64,000 nt of DNA from Streptomyces sp. 135 (GTDB taxonomy: Bacteria; Actinomycetota; Actinomycetes; Streptomycetales; Streptomycetaceae). The notes under the pieces are model-generated. The model saw nothing but the letters and a program-made list of their open reading frames with translations. It searched no databases and was not told the origin of the DNA. Shown here one piece after another: positions 1-8,264 of this stretch. A program made the position numbers and the translations under genes. Every line of letters starts with the position of its first letter. The first letter of the stretch is position 1. The stretch spans positions 7,495,415-7,559,414 of the forward strand of contig NZ_CP075691.1 of assembly GCF_020026305.1 (NCBI RefSeq), read 5' to 3'.

Positions 1-114
1 GCGCAGCGGTTGGAGCGGGTGGGGAGGTTGCTCGGGGGTGACTGGAGCGGGCCCGCGCGGAGTCTGGAGGTGCAGCTTGCGTTGCGGCTGCACGGGTTGA
101 CTCCGTCGGGGTGA
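1..114 (+). CDS. PucR-family transcriptional regulator, C-terminal end (partial)
   Basis: Only the last 37 codons are in the window, reading in frame 1 to a TGA at 112-114. The visible end has the pattern R-L-E-R-V-G-R-L-L-G, then S-L-E-V-Q-L-A-L-R-L. This is the characteristic end of the C-terminal helix-turn-helix domain of PucR/CdaR-type regulators, which usually follows a sensory or GGDEF-like domain. The upstream part, and so the ligand and targets, cannot be seen. The family call rests on this short tail alone. Confidence 0.6.
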   Translation, partial: AQRLERVGRLLGGDWSGPARSLEVQLALRLHGLTPSG

Positions 115-180
115 GGGGGTGCGCGGGGGTGGCCTTGGTTCGCGGTCGCGTCTGCCGGGGCGCGGTCTGCCGGCGGGCGC

Positions 181-230
181 GGGTTGTTCGTGGTTGCTCG
201 CGCGGTTCCCCGGGCCCCTTATGGGGCGCC
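181..230. repeat. Streptomyces-type intergenic repeat with small hairpin (copy 1)
   Basis: The stretch has a 'GTTCGTGGTTGCTCGCGCGG' core followed by a GCCCC/GGGGC hairpin (214-218 with 223-227). It is the same kind of element as the one at 8171-8222 (a GGTCGCGCAG-like core, then a C-rich/G-rich hairpin). I recall this pattern as very common between streptomycete genes. The hairpin lies at the 3' end of the degraded LysR gene, whose TAA stop falls inside it, so it may also work as a transcription end. Confidence 0.55.
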
Positions 231-1089
231 TGTGGTCAGGTGCTTGCGGAGGGCGGACAGGAGTGCTTGGGCCGCGGGGGTCGGCGGGCCGTCCGTGCGC
301 CAGGTCAGGGCGATTCTGCCGCGTGGCCGTGGGTCGGTGATCGTCAGGGTGCGCAGGCCGAGCCCGGCGGTCATCTCCTCGGGCAGCGAGGGCAGCACCG
401 CCACGCCGAGGCCGCGTGCGGCGAGCCGCGTGAGGACCTCGGGGGAGGCCGCCTCGAAGGCGATGCGCGGCCGGAAGCCCGCCTCGGCAGGCCTCGTCGA
501 GGACCCCGCGCAGGCCGGTGCCGCGCGGGAGGCTGATCAGCGGACGGTCCGCGAGCCCGGCCAGCGGCACCTCCGTGCGGCCCTCGGGGAGCAGCAGCGG
601 ATCGCCCGGAGCCACCACGGCGACCAGCGGCTCGTCGACCACCATGGCCAGGGAGACGCCCGGCGGCGGCTCGCTCGCCGTGAGGCCGAGCAGCGCGATG
701 TCCAGCTCGCCCCGGCGCAGCGCGGCGAGCATCCGGTCGGACGCGTCCTCCCTGAGGGAGATCTCGACCTGGGGATGCGCGTCATGGAAGTCGGCGACCA
801 CGGACACCACGTCGAACTCATGGGTGGCGGCGCCCGACACGAGCCCCAGCGTGACCTGGCCGCGCAACAGCCCCGCGTACTCGGCGGCCGTGGCGCGGGC
901 CCCCTCGACGGCGGCGAGCGCGGCCCGCGCGTACGGCAGCACCGCCCGGCCCGCCTCCGTCGGCGTCACCGTCCTGCCCGAGCGGTCAAGCAGCCGGTGG
1001 CCCAACTCCCGTTCCAGGCGGCGGATCTGCGCGCTCACGCCGGGCTGCGCCAGATGCCACCGGCTGGACGGGCCTTGACCACCCTGGAG
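219..1089 (-). pseudogene. LysR-family regulator, N-terminally truncated and frameshifted
   Basis: On the minus strand, an open frame from about 1053 reads HLAQPGVSAQIRRLEREL followed by DRSGRTVTPTEAGRAVLP. This is the second half of a LysR winged helix-turn-helix and its linker, followed by a LysR effector-binding domain. The first 20-25 residues of the HTH are missing: going upstream the frame reaches a stop at 1090-1092 with no start codon. Near 487-491 the frame must shift by one base, after 'DEAC', to continue as EAGFRPRIAFEAASPEVL and reach the TAA at 219-221. Both defects together make a functional protein unlikely. The coding sense of both parts is clear, so recent decay or base-call error is possible for the frameshift but not for the missing N-terminus. 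Confidence 0.72.
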
Positions 1090-1091
1090 TC

Positions 1092-1558
1092 ATGGGGAGG
1101 ACGACAGAGAACGAGCGCCACATCCGCGCCGAGATCGCCGCCGAACGACGGGAACTCGCCGACGTCTTCGCCCCGAGTGGAGCCCGAGCCAGTGGGACAC
1201 CCCTCCCTCTGCGCGGGCTGGCGCGTACGCGAGGTCGTCGCCCATATGTCCCTCGGCTTCCGCCACTCGCTGCCGAGGACCCTCCTCGAAATCGTCACGG
1301 CGCGCGGCAGCCTGCACCGCATGACGGACCGCTGCGCCCCGCGCGGACGCCGCCGCGTTCCCGACCGCCGAACTCGTCGCGCACATCAGGGACAACGCAC
1401 GCCACCCCTGGACGCCCCCGGTCGGCGGCTACACGTCGGCGCTCGGCCACGACGTGGTGCACGGCCTCGCCGCGGAGCCTGCCCGGCGGCACCTGGCGGC
1501 CGAACGCGACGAGCAGGGTCGGCCCCGAAGGGGGTGCGAGCGGTACCTCCTGCGGTGA
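1092..1558 (+). pseudogene. Maleylpyruvate isomerase-like (TIGR03083/MDMPI) protein, frameshifted
   Basis: Three consecutive frames together look like one MDMPI/DinB-type protein: a start at 1092 (MGRTTENERHIRAEIAAER), then HPSLCAGWRVREVVAHMSLG in a second frame, then AAAFPTAELVAHIRDNARHP and GHDVVHG in a third. The CAGW...VVAHM and GHDVVHG patterns are typical of mycothiol-dependent isomerase-like proteins, where the histidines bind metal. At least two frameshifts (near 1170 and 1345) break the reading frame, and the C-terminus is shorter than in the family. The divergent start abuts the truncated LysR gene, so both ends of this intergenic region look damaged. The assignment is by motif only. 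Confidence 0.5.
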
Positions 1559-1651
1559 ATGAGACGTATCCGGCGGCCAGTTGTCACAAACGGGCCTGTT
1601 GGATCCGTCATACATGCGACCTACTCTGGTAGCCGCCTGAAGGGGAGTCGC

Positions 1652-3307
1652 ATGAGCGGAAGCATCGAGCGCACCGGGGCACGCGGGCGACCGGGCCGGT
1701 CCGGACGGCCCGGCAGGGGCGAGCGCGTCGCGGACTGGGCGGACGGACGGCTCGGCATCAACACCCTGGCCAAGAGCCAGATGCGCAAGATCTTTCCCGA
1801 CCACTGGTCGTTCATGTTCGGCGAGATCTGCCTCTACAGCTTCCTGATCCTGATCCTCACCGGCACCTACCTGACCCTCTTCTTCGAGCCGAGCATGGCC
1901 GAGGTCACCTACGACGGCCCCTACGTGCCGCTCAAGGGCCTCCAGGTGTCGAGGGCGTACGAATCCACGCTGGAGATCAGCCTTGAGGTCCGCGGCGGCC
2001 TGCTGATCCGGCAGATCCACCACTGGTCCGCGGTCGTCTTCATCGCCGCCATGTTCGCCCACATGATGCGGGTGTTCTTCACCGGCGCCTTCCGTAAGCC
2101 CCGCGAGCTCAACTGGCTGTTCGGCTGGACGCTGCTGATGCTCGCCATCATCACCGGCCTGACCGGCTACTCCCTCCCGGACGACCTGCTCTCCGGCACC
2201 GGCGTCCGCTTCGCGCACGGCGCGATCCTCTCGATCCCCGTGGTGGGCACGTATCTCGCCTTCTTCCTGTTCGGCGGCGAGTTCCCGGGCGAGGACATCG
2301 TGGCGCGGTTCTATCCGATCCACATCCTGCTGCTGCCGGGCATCATGCTCGGGCTGGTCGTGGCCCACCTGATCCTGGTCTTCTACCACAAGCACACCCA
2401 GTTCGCGGGTCCGGGAAAGACCGAGAAGAACGTGGTCGGGGCGCCGTTCCTGCCCGTCTACATCGCCAAGGCGGGCGGCTTCTTCTTCCTCGTCTTCGGC
2501 GTGCTCGCGATCATGGGGGCGGTCGCCTCCATCAACCCGGTCTGGGCGATCGGCCCCTACCGTCCCGACATGGTCTCCACCGGCGCCCAGCCCGACTGGT
2601 ACCTCGGCTTCTCCGAGGGGCTGATCCGGGTGATGCCCAGCTGGGAGATCAACATCTGGGGGCACACGCTCGCCCTGGGCGTCTTCATCCCCTTCTCGCT
2701 CTTCCCGCTGATCATGATGGCGATCGCGGTCTATCCGTTCATCGAGGCCTGGGTCACCGGCGACAAGCGGGAACACCACATCGCGGACCGGCCCCGCAAC
2801 GTACCCGTGCGCACCGGACTCGGCGTCGCCTGGCTGACCCTGTACTTCGTGCTGCTGATCGGCGGCGGCAACGACATCGTCGCCACCCACCTGCACCTCT
2901 CGATCAACGCGATCACGTGGTTCGTGCGGATCGCCGTCTTCGTGGCGCCCGTCATCGCCTACCTCGTCACCCACCGGATCTGCCTCGGCCTCCAGCGCAG
3001 GGACCGGGACAAGGCGCTGCACGGCCGCGAGACCGGCACCATCAAACGCCTGCCGCACGGCGAGTACGTGGAGATCCACGAGCCGCTGCCCCAGGCGGAG
3101 CTGTACCGGCTGACCGCCCACGAGCAGCCTCAGCCCTACGAGATCGGCCCCCTGGTCGACGCCAACGGCGTGGCCCGCAAGGTCCCCCGCTCCGAACGCC
3201 TGCGCTCCCGCCTCTCCCGCGCCATGTACGGCCCCAAGGCGCAGGTGCCGAAGGCGACTGTGGAGGAGTACCTGGCGATCCAGCGGGGCGAGGGCGATCA
3301 CCACTGA
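1652..3307 (+). CDS. qcrB: Cytochrome bc1-type cytochrome b subunit (orphan QcrB paralogue)
   Basis: This 551-residue membrane protein is a quinol:cytochrome c reductase cytochrome b of the actinobacterial type. The N-terminal half is the heme b bundle: a paired-histidine helix around HHWSAVVFIAAMFAHMMR and a second helix with HILLLPGIMLGLVVAHLIL. The second half carries the quinol-site motif PDWYLGFSEG (PEWY in mitochondria) and more membrane helices. The ATG at 1652 is chosen because AAGGGGAG sits just upstream and the protein then starts like other QcrB proteins. In Streptomyces the main qcrB lies in a qcrCAB operon; here no qcrA, qcrC or cytochrome oxidase gene is adjacent, so this is a stand-alone paralogue whose partner subunits must come from elsewhere. 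Confidence 0.9.
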   Translation: MSGSIERTGARGRPGRSGRPGRGERVADWADGRLGINTLAKSQMRKIFPDHWSFMFGEICLYSFLILILTGTYLTLFFEPSMAEVTYDGPYVPLKGLQVSRAYESTLEISLEVRGGLLIRQIHHWSAVVFIAAMFAHMMRVFFTGAFRKPRELNWLFGWTLLMLAIITGLTGYSLPDDLLSGTGVRFAHGAILSIPVVGTYLAFFLFGGEFPGEDIVARFYPIHILLLPGIMLGLVVAHLILVFYHKHTQFAGPGKTEKNVVGAPFLPVYIAKAGGFFFLVFGVLAIMGAVASINPVWAIGPYRPDMVSTGAQPDWYLGFSEGLIRVMPSWEINIWGHTLALGVFIPFSLFPLIMMAIAVYPFIEAWVTGDKREHHIADRPRNVPVRTGLGVAWLTLYFVLLIGGGNDIVATHLHLSINAITWFVRIAVFVAPVIAYLVTHRICLGLQRRDRDKALHGRETGTIKRLPHGEYVEIHEPLPQAELYRLTAHEQPQPYEIGPLVDANGVARKVPRSERLRSRLSRAMYGPKAQVPKATVEEYLAIQRGEGDHH

Positions 3308-3333
3308 GGGGCCGACTCGGTTAGCCTCGCACG

Positions 3334-4188
3334 GTGATGGCATCCGAGAGCACTCCGAAGCTGCTGGCGATCAGCGACCTGCACGTCGCGTACGCGGAGA
3401 ACAGGAAGTACGTCGAGACCATCCGGCCCGGCACCGAAGGGGACTGGCTGATAGTCGCCGGAGACGTCGCCGAACGCATGGCCGACATCGAGTGGGCGCT
3501 GCGCACGCTCGCCGGGCGTTTCGCGAAGGTGGTGTGGGCGCCGGGCAACCACGAGCTGTGGACGCCCAAGGACGATCCGGTCCAGCTGCGCGGCGAGGAG
3601 CGCTATCAGCACCTCGTCGCGCTCTGCCGCGAACTGGGCATCTCGACCCCCGAGGACCCCTACCCGGTGTGGCGCGGCGCGGGCGGCCCCGTCACCGTCG
3701 CCCCGCTGTTCCTCCTCTACGACTACAGCTTCCGCCCCGAGGGGACCCACACCAAGGAGGAGGCCCTCGCCGTCGCGCACGAGGCGGGCGTGGTCTGCAC
3801 CGACGAGTACTTCCTGCACCCCGACCCCTACGCGACCCGCGACGACTGGTCCCGGGCCCGGGTCAAGCTCACCGAGGAGCGGCTCACCGAGCGGCCCGCG
3901 GGGCTGCCCACCGTCCTCATCAACCACTGGCCGCTGCTGCGCGAACCCACCCGGATCCTGCGCTACCCCGAGTTCGCCCTGTGGTGCGGCACCGAGCTGA
4001 GCGCCGACTGGCACGTGAAGTACGACGCCGCTGCCGTCGTCTACGGGCATCTGCACATCCCGCGCACCACCTGGCACGACGGCGTACGTCACGTGGAGGC
4101 GTCCGTCGGCTACCCGCGCGAGTGGCGCAGGGACTTCCACCCCGACCCGCACCTGCGGCAGATCCTGCCGGTGCCGGAAGAGGGCTGA
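3334..4188 (+). CDS. Calcineurin-like metallophosphoesterase
   Basis: The 284-residue protein has the full metallophosphoesterase signature in order: ISDLH near the start, GDVAE, GNHELW, INHW and YGHLHIPR, which supply the Asp, His and Asn ligands of the two-metal centre. No signal peptide or membrane helix is visible, so it should be cytosolic. The substrate is not predictable. In many streptomycetes this subfamily sits beside a phosphopantetheinyl transferase gene; none is present here. It starts 26 bp after qcrB, with GTG (3334) and ATG (3337) as adjacent start options, and may be co-transcribed with it. Confidence 0.85.
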   Translation: MMASESTPKLLAISDLHVAYAENRKYVETIRPGTEGDWLIVAGDVAERMADIEWALRTLAGRFAKVVWAPGNHELWTPKDDPVQLRGEERYQHLVALCRELGISTPEDPYPVWRGAGGPVTVAPLFLLYDYSFRPEGTHTKEEALAVAHEAGVVCTDEYFLHPDPYATRDDWSRARVKLTEERLTERPAGLPTVLINHWPLLREPTRILRYPEFALWCGTELSADWHVKYDAAAVVYGHLHIPRTTWHDGVRHVEASVGYPREWRRDFHPDPHLRQILPVPEEG

Positions 4189-4222
4189 GCGGGGGCCGCG
4201 GGGCGGGGGCCGCGCGGGGCCG

Positions 4223-6139
4223 TCACGAGCGCGCCGGCAGCGGTCTGCGGCCGAGGAGTTCGGCCAGGCCCTGCCGGGTGGCCGCCAGGACGACGCGGTC
4301 CTGCGGCCGCAGCACGTACTCGGGGTCGAGGTCCCACTCCAGGCCCGACTCCGCGCCCGACGAGCGCTCCAGGGCGACCACGCGCCACGCCCCGGGGCGG
4401 AACACCTCGGCGATGCGGCGGCCGGTCAGCTGCGGCTGGAGCGAGACGTCGAGCGCCGCGAAGAGCAGCACCGAGCGCTCGACGGGCAGCGCGCCGAGGA
4501 TCTGGCGGCCCATCATCGCCCCGGCGAAGGCGGGCGCGGCCAGCGTCGACACGCTGCGGCTGCGCGTGAGGGCGCCGGGGTGCGCGGCCCGCAGGGTGCG
4601 GTAGACGGCGGTGGCGAACGCGTCGTCGTACAGCCGCAGCGCCACCCGTAGATCGGGCTTCACCGAGCGTGCGTACAGGGCCGCTTCGAGGTTGATCGTG
4701 TCCGCGCTGGTCACGGCGAGCAGGGCGTGCGCGCGCTGGATCTTGGCCGCCTCCAGGACGCCCTCCTCGGTGACGTCGCCGATCACGGTGGGGACGCGCA
4801 GCCGCCGCGCCAGGGAGATGCCGCGCGCCTCGGGGTCCGCCTCCACGCACACCACGGGGATGTCCAGTTCCCGCAGCCGGGCCAGGACCCGGGTGCCGAT
4901 CTTGCCGAGGCCGAGCAGGACCACGTGGCCGGAGAGGCCGCGCGGCGGACGGCGCAGCGAGGACGCGCTGCGGAAGGTGCCGAGGGCCTCCAGGACGGCG
5001 GCGAACAGGATCGGGAGCAGCAGCAATCCGATGAGTCCTGCGAGGAGTTGGAGGATCTGGCGGCTCATCGGCCCCTCGGTCGCCGGATCGTTGATCGAGA
5101 AGAGGTCGAGGAGGGTCAGATACGTCGCGTGCAGCGGGGAGCCGCCCGACGTCACGATCGAGGCGATCGCCAGGCCGAGGACGGCGGCGGCGAATCCGGC
5201 CACCGACCAGCGCAGCCGCCACGAGAACAGCTGGCGCAGCGGCACCCCGCGCCCCGCGAGGAAGCCGGGCGGCGGCGCGGACCCGGAGTACGACACGGCC
5301 TCCAGGACCAGCGCGCCCCGGCCCGGCGCGGCGGCCACGGCGTCGTCGTCGGGCAGCAGCCGAGGGCCCGCGCCGCCGCCCGACTCGTCCGAACCCTCCG
5401 CGCCCGCCGGGTCGTTGGCGGTGGCCGAGAGCAGCGCCAGGGTGGCGAGACCGCGCGGTGCCACGTCGCCCGGCTCGGGCGGCGTACGCTCCACGGCGCG
5501 CAGCAGCAGCCCGTCCGCGTGGACGACCTTGCTGGTGCCCGCGACGGCGGTGGCGGCGAGCGCGGGGGCGGCGGTGTCGGCGTCGGACAGCACGGTGACG
5601 GTGGCGTCGGTGGTGTCCAGGCCGGCCACGGCGGCGGCCTGGTCGAGCAGTTCCTCCAGGTGCTGCCCCAGCTTGCGGTTGTAGAGCCGGATCACCAGCC
5701 GCAGCCGGGGGTTGAGGCGTCGGGCGGCCAGGGCGGCGCGGATGTTGGTCTCGTCGTCGTCATGCACGAGCGCGAGGGCGCCGGCCTGCGGAATCCCCGC
5801 GTCGACGAGCGCGTCGTCACCGATCTCGGCGGCTTCGACCGTCTGCGGAACCCCGCTCTCCGCCTCGCCGTCGCCGCTGCCGTTCACGGCGGTGCGTGAG
5901 ACGGCGGCGGTGATCCGCCCGATCAGTGCCGTGGTCCTGGCCCGTCCCGTCAGCGCGTTCGACGGGGCCCGCTCCCCGGCGCCCGCGGGCGGCACGACGA
6001 GGACGACCTGCTGGCCGTAGACACCACGGAGCTCGGCGGCGAGCCGGTGCGCCAGCGCCTCGTCGCCGCCGCAGACGACCATGTGGCCGGTGGCGGGGAA
6101 CGGCGGGCGCTGCGGGGGAAGCGAAGATGCGTACGACAC
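4223..6139 (-). CDS. Two-RCK (TrkA-N) NAD-binding membrane protein, CASTOR/POLLUX-like
   Basis: The 638-residue protein has an N-terminal Rossmann/TrkA-N-like segment (about 18-240), two membrane helices (about 311-330 and 362-385), then a second TrkA-N domain opening with the nucleotide-binding motif GLGKIGTRV (about 409) and acidic ends of strands (CVEADPEA). Duplicated RCK-type domains around a short membrane part resemble CASTOR/POLLUX-like channel proteins and TrkA-type K+ regulators; ion conduction itself is inference, since no clear pore loop is visible. It is divergent from the XRE-TetR regulator gene, and a long inverted repeat lies between the two starts, so that regulator may control it. 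Confidence 0.75.
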   Translation of the reverse strand: MSYASSLPPQRPPFPATGHMVVCGGDEALAHRLAAELRGVYGQQVVLVVPPAGAGERAPSNALTGRARTTALIGRITAAVSRTAVNGSGDGEAESGVPQTVEAAEIGDDALVDAGIPQAGALALVHDDDETNIRAALAARRLNPRLRLVIRLYNRKLGQHLEELLDQAAAVAGLDTTDATVTVLSDADTAAPALAATAVAGTSKVVHADGLLLRAVERTPPEPGDVAPRGLATLALLSATANDPAGAEGSDESGGGAGPRLLPDDDAVAAAPGRGALVLEAVSYSGSAPPPGFLAGRGVPLRQLFSWRLRWSVAGFAAAVLGLAIASIVTSGGSPLHATYLTLLDLFSINDPATEGPMSRQILQLLAGLIGLLLLPILFAAVLEALGTFRSASSLRRPPRGLSGHVVLLGLGKIGTRVLARLRELDIPVVCVEADPEARGISLARRLRVPTVIGDVTEEGVLEAAKIQRAHALLAVTSADTINLEAALYARSVKPDLRVALRLYDDAFATAVYRTLRAAHPGALTRSRSVSTLAAPAFAGAMMGRQILGALPVERSVLLFAALDVSLQPQLTGRRIAEVFRPGAWRVVALERSSGAESGLEWDLDPEYVLRPQDRVVLAATRQGLAELLGRRPLPARS

Positions 6140-6201
6140 AGGGAGAAGAGTGCCTCAACGCGCCCTCCAGGGTGGCGGCCCGGCCCCGCGGCAGGGCGGT
6201 T

Positions 6202-6233
6202 GCGATGCTTGCTGACCAGTCAGTCAGCATCGC
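6202..6233. promoter_or_regulatory. Inverted repeat, likely operator of the XRE-TetR regulator
   Basis: Two 15-bp arms, GCGATGCTTGCTGAC (6202-6216) and GTCAGTCAGCATCGC (6219-6233), match at 13 of 15 positions around a 2-bp centre. The site lies 74 bp before the regulator start at 6307 and 63 bp before the divergent channel-like gene. Size and symmetry fit a TetR-family operator. Binding is inferred. Confidence 0.6.
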
Positions 6234-6306
6234 AATCACGCTGTCCATAAGGTAAAAGAGACGCTCATGTTGTGATTGCCGCAACGCATGAGTACGGTTG
6301 CCCACC

Positions 6307-7155
6307 ATGCAGCCACAGCAGCGGGACGACGTGTCCGAGCGCGTACGCAAGGTCATCGCCGACGCCGGCGTGACCCAGCGCGAGTTCGCGCGCCGCATCG
6401 TCATGGACCCTTCCAAGCTGTCCCGCTCCCTCGGCGGCACGCGCCGGTTCACCGCAGCCGAACTGGCCCGCGTCGCCGCGGCGGGCGGAGTCGACACGGG
6501 CTGGCTCCTCGGTACGCCGGACGCCGCGCCCCCCGCCCGGCGCCGGCGCACCGCCGGGCCGCTCCCGGAGGGCGGCAGGCCGCTCCAGATCGTGCGCGAG
6601 ACCGTGCGCCTCATCGCGGAGCGCGGCTTCCACGCCGTCCGCGTCCAGGACATCGCCGCGGCCTGCGACACCAGCACCGCCGCCATCCACTACCACTTCC
6701 CCGGCCGCGACGACCTCCTCGAAGCCGCAGTGCGCTGGTGCATGGACGAGGACACCGCCCGCCGCGCGGCCTGCGTACAGGACGCGGCCGACGCCGCCGA
6801 CGAGCTGCGCCAGCTCATCGACCTCCAGGTCCCACGCACCCCGCAGCAGCGCCGCCAGTGGAGCGTCTGGCTCGACCTGTGGGCCGAGGCCGCCCGCTCC
6901 ACCGCCGTCGGCCGGCTGCACATCGACTACTACCGGCAGTGGCGCGCCACCGTCGCCGACGTCATCCGGCGCGGCGTCGCCGAGGGCGTCTTCCGCCCCG
7001 CCGACCCCGAGGCCGCGGCACTGCGCCTGACCGCGCTGATCGACGGCCTCGCCACGCAGGTCCTCGCCTCGGCGCCCGACGGCCCCGGCACGAGCCCCGA
7101 CGACATGCACGAGGCGCTCGCCGCCCACGTGGACGCCACGCTGACCGCGCGCTGA
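6307..7155 (+). CDS. XRE-TetR fusion transcriptional regulator (putative carnitine regulator)
   Basis: The 282-residue protein joins two DNA-binding modules. Residues about 8-65 form a Cro/XRE-like helix-turn-helix (VTQREFARRIVMDPSKLSRS). Residues about 92-140 form a TetR helix-turn-helix (RGFHAVRVQDIAAACDTSTA, then IHYHFPGRDDLLE), followed by an all-helical TetR ligand domain. Both HTHs look intact. The ATG at 6307 is used; no good ribosome site precedes it, so translation may be leaderless. The gene lies just upstream of the carnitine genes on the same strand and behind the inverted repeat at 6202-6233. Control of those genes in response to carnitine or a metabolite is inference from position. 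Confidence 0.85.
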   Translation: MQPQQRDDVSERVRKVIADAGVTQREFARRIVMDPSKLSRSLGGTRRFTAAELARVAAAGGVDTGWLLGTPDAAPPARRRRTAGPLPEGGRPLQIVRETVRLIAERGFHAVRVQDIAAACDTSTAAIHYHFPGRDDLLEAAVRWCMDEDTARRAACVQDAADAADELRQLIDLQVPRTPQQRRQWSVWLDLWAEAARSTAVGRLHIDYYRQWRATVADVIRRGVAEGVFRPADPEAAALRLTALIDGLATQVLASAPDGPGTSPDDMHEALAAHVDATLTAR

Positions 7156-7236
7156 TTCACCGTACGCACCCACCGTATGGGTCGTACGAGCCACCTGAGC
7201 CGTACGCAACGCCCCACCCCCGAGGGAGAGTTCCGC

Positions 7237-8142
7237 ATGTCTGCGATGTCTGCGAGGCCCGTGAACGACAACGTCATCATCACCTGCGCCCTGACCGGCG
7301 CGGGCGACACCGTCCGCAAGAGTCCGCACGTGCCCGTCACGCCCGAGCAGATAGCCGCCTCGGCCGTCGAGGCCGCCGAGGCGGGCGCCGCCGTCGTGCA
7401 CATCCACGTCCGCGACCCCGGGAGCGGCGCCCCCTCCCGCGACCCGCGCCTGTACCGCGAGGTCGTCGAGCGCATCAAGGAGACCGGCACCGACGTCGTC
7501 ATCAACCTGACGGCCGGCATGGGCGGCGACCTCGTCATCGACCCGGACGAACCGCTCAAGCACCTGCCGGGCACCGACCTCGTCAGCGGCCTCGACCGCC
7601 TCCCGCACGTCGAGGACCTGCTCCCCGACATCTGCACCCTGGACTGCGGCTCGCTCAACTTCGGCGACGGCAGCAACCTCTACATCTCCACCCCCGACAT
7701 GCTCCGCCAGGGCGCCAAGCGCATCCAGGAGCTGGGCGTCCGCCCCGAGCTGGAGATCTTCGACACCGGCCAGCTCTGGTTCGCCAAGCAGCTGCTCGCC
7801 GAGGGCCTGCTCGACGACCCCACCGTCTTCCAGCTCTGCATGGGCATCCCCTGGGGCGCCCCCGCCGACCCGGGCGTCCTCCAGTCCATGGTCAACATGC
7901 TGCCCGAAGGCGCGCAGTGGGCGAGCTTCGCACTCGGCCGCATGCAGATGCCGTGGGTCGCGCAGTCCATCCTGCTCGGCGGGCACGTCCGCGTCGGCCT
8001 GGAGGACAACCTCTATCTCGGCAAGGGCAACAAGGCGACCAACGCGCAGCTCGTGGAGCGGGCGGTGCGGATCGTCGAGAGCCTGGGCTCCCGGGTCGCC
8101 TCCCCCGACGAGGCCCGGCAGAAGCTGGGCCTCAAGCGGTAG
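7237..8142 (+). CDS. cdhC: Beta-keto acid cleavage enzyme (BKACE), putative 3-dehydrocarnitine cleavage enzyme
   Basis: This 301-residue TIM-barrel protein belongs to the BKACE (DUF849) family, which condenses a beta-keto acid with acetyl-CoA to give acetoacetate and a new CoA ester. The metal-binding motif VVHIHVRDP and the VINLTAGMGG strand are intact. With L-carnitine dehydrogenase and a thioesterase directly downstream, the likely substrate is 3-dehydrocarnitine, giving betainyl-CoA plus acetoacetate, as described for Pseudomonas CdhC. The ATG at 7237 follows a GAGGGAGAG ribosome site. The gene is first in a three-gene unit after the XRE-TetR regulator. Confidence 0.88.
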   Translation: MSAMSARPVNDNVIITCALTGAGDTVRKSPHVPVTPEQIAASAVEAAEAGAAVVHIHVRDPGSGAPSRDPRLYREVVERIKETGTDVVINLTAGMGGDLVIDPDEPLKHLPGTDLVSGLDRLPHVEDLLPDICTLDCGSLNFGDGSNLYISTPDMLRQGAKRIQELGVRPELEIFDTGQLWFAKQLLAEGLLDDPTVFQLCMGIPWGAPADPGVLQSMVNMLPEGAQWASFALGRMQMPWVAQSILLGGHVRVGLEDNLYLGKGNKATNAQLVERAVRIVESLGSRVASPDEARQKLGLKR

Positions 8143-8170
8143 CGCTTCGCTGGATCGCGCGGACATCAGG

Positions 8171-8222
8171 CTGCGGGCCGGCTGTGGCCGGTCGCGCAGC
8201 TCCCCGTGCCCCTTCGGGGCAC
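8171..8222. repeat. Streptomyces-type intergenic repeat with hairpin (copy 2)
   Basis: A GGTCGCGCAGC-like core is followed by a perfect GTGCCCC/GGGGCAC hairpin (8206-8212 with 8216-8222, TTC loop). The layout is the same as at 181-230. It separates cdhC from cdhA by about 120 bp inside what would otherwise be a tight operon, so it may trim or stabilise the transcript. No U-run follows. Confidence 0.6.
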
Positions 8223-8264
8223 GACCCCGCTCAGCAGCGCCCCGCAGCAACGAAAGGACCCCCC

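Noticed and set aside
1295..3343. Long open frame on the minus strand opposite qcrB
   Set aside because: It is opposite a well-supported cytochrome b gene and has Arg/Asp/His-rich low-complexity sequence typical of antisense frames in high-GC DNA.
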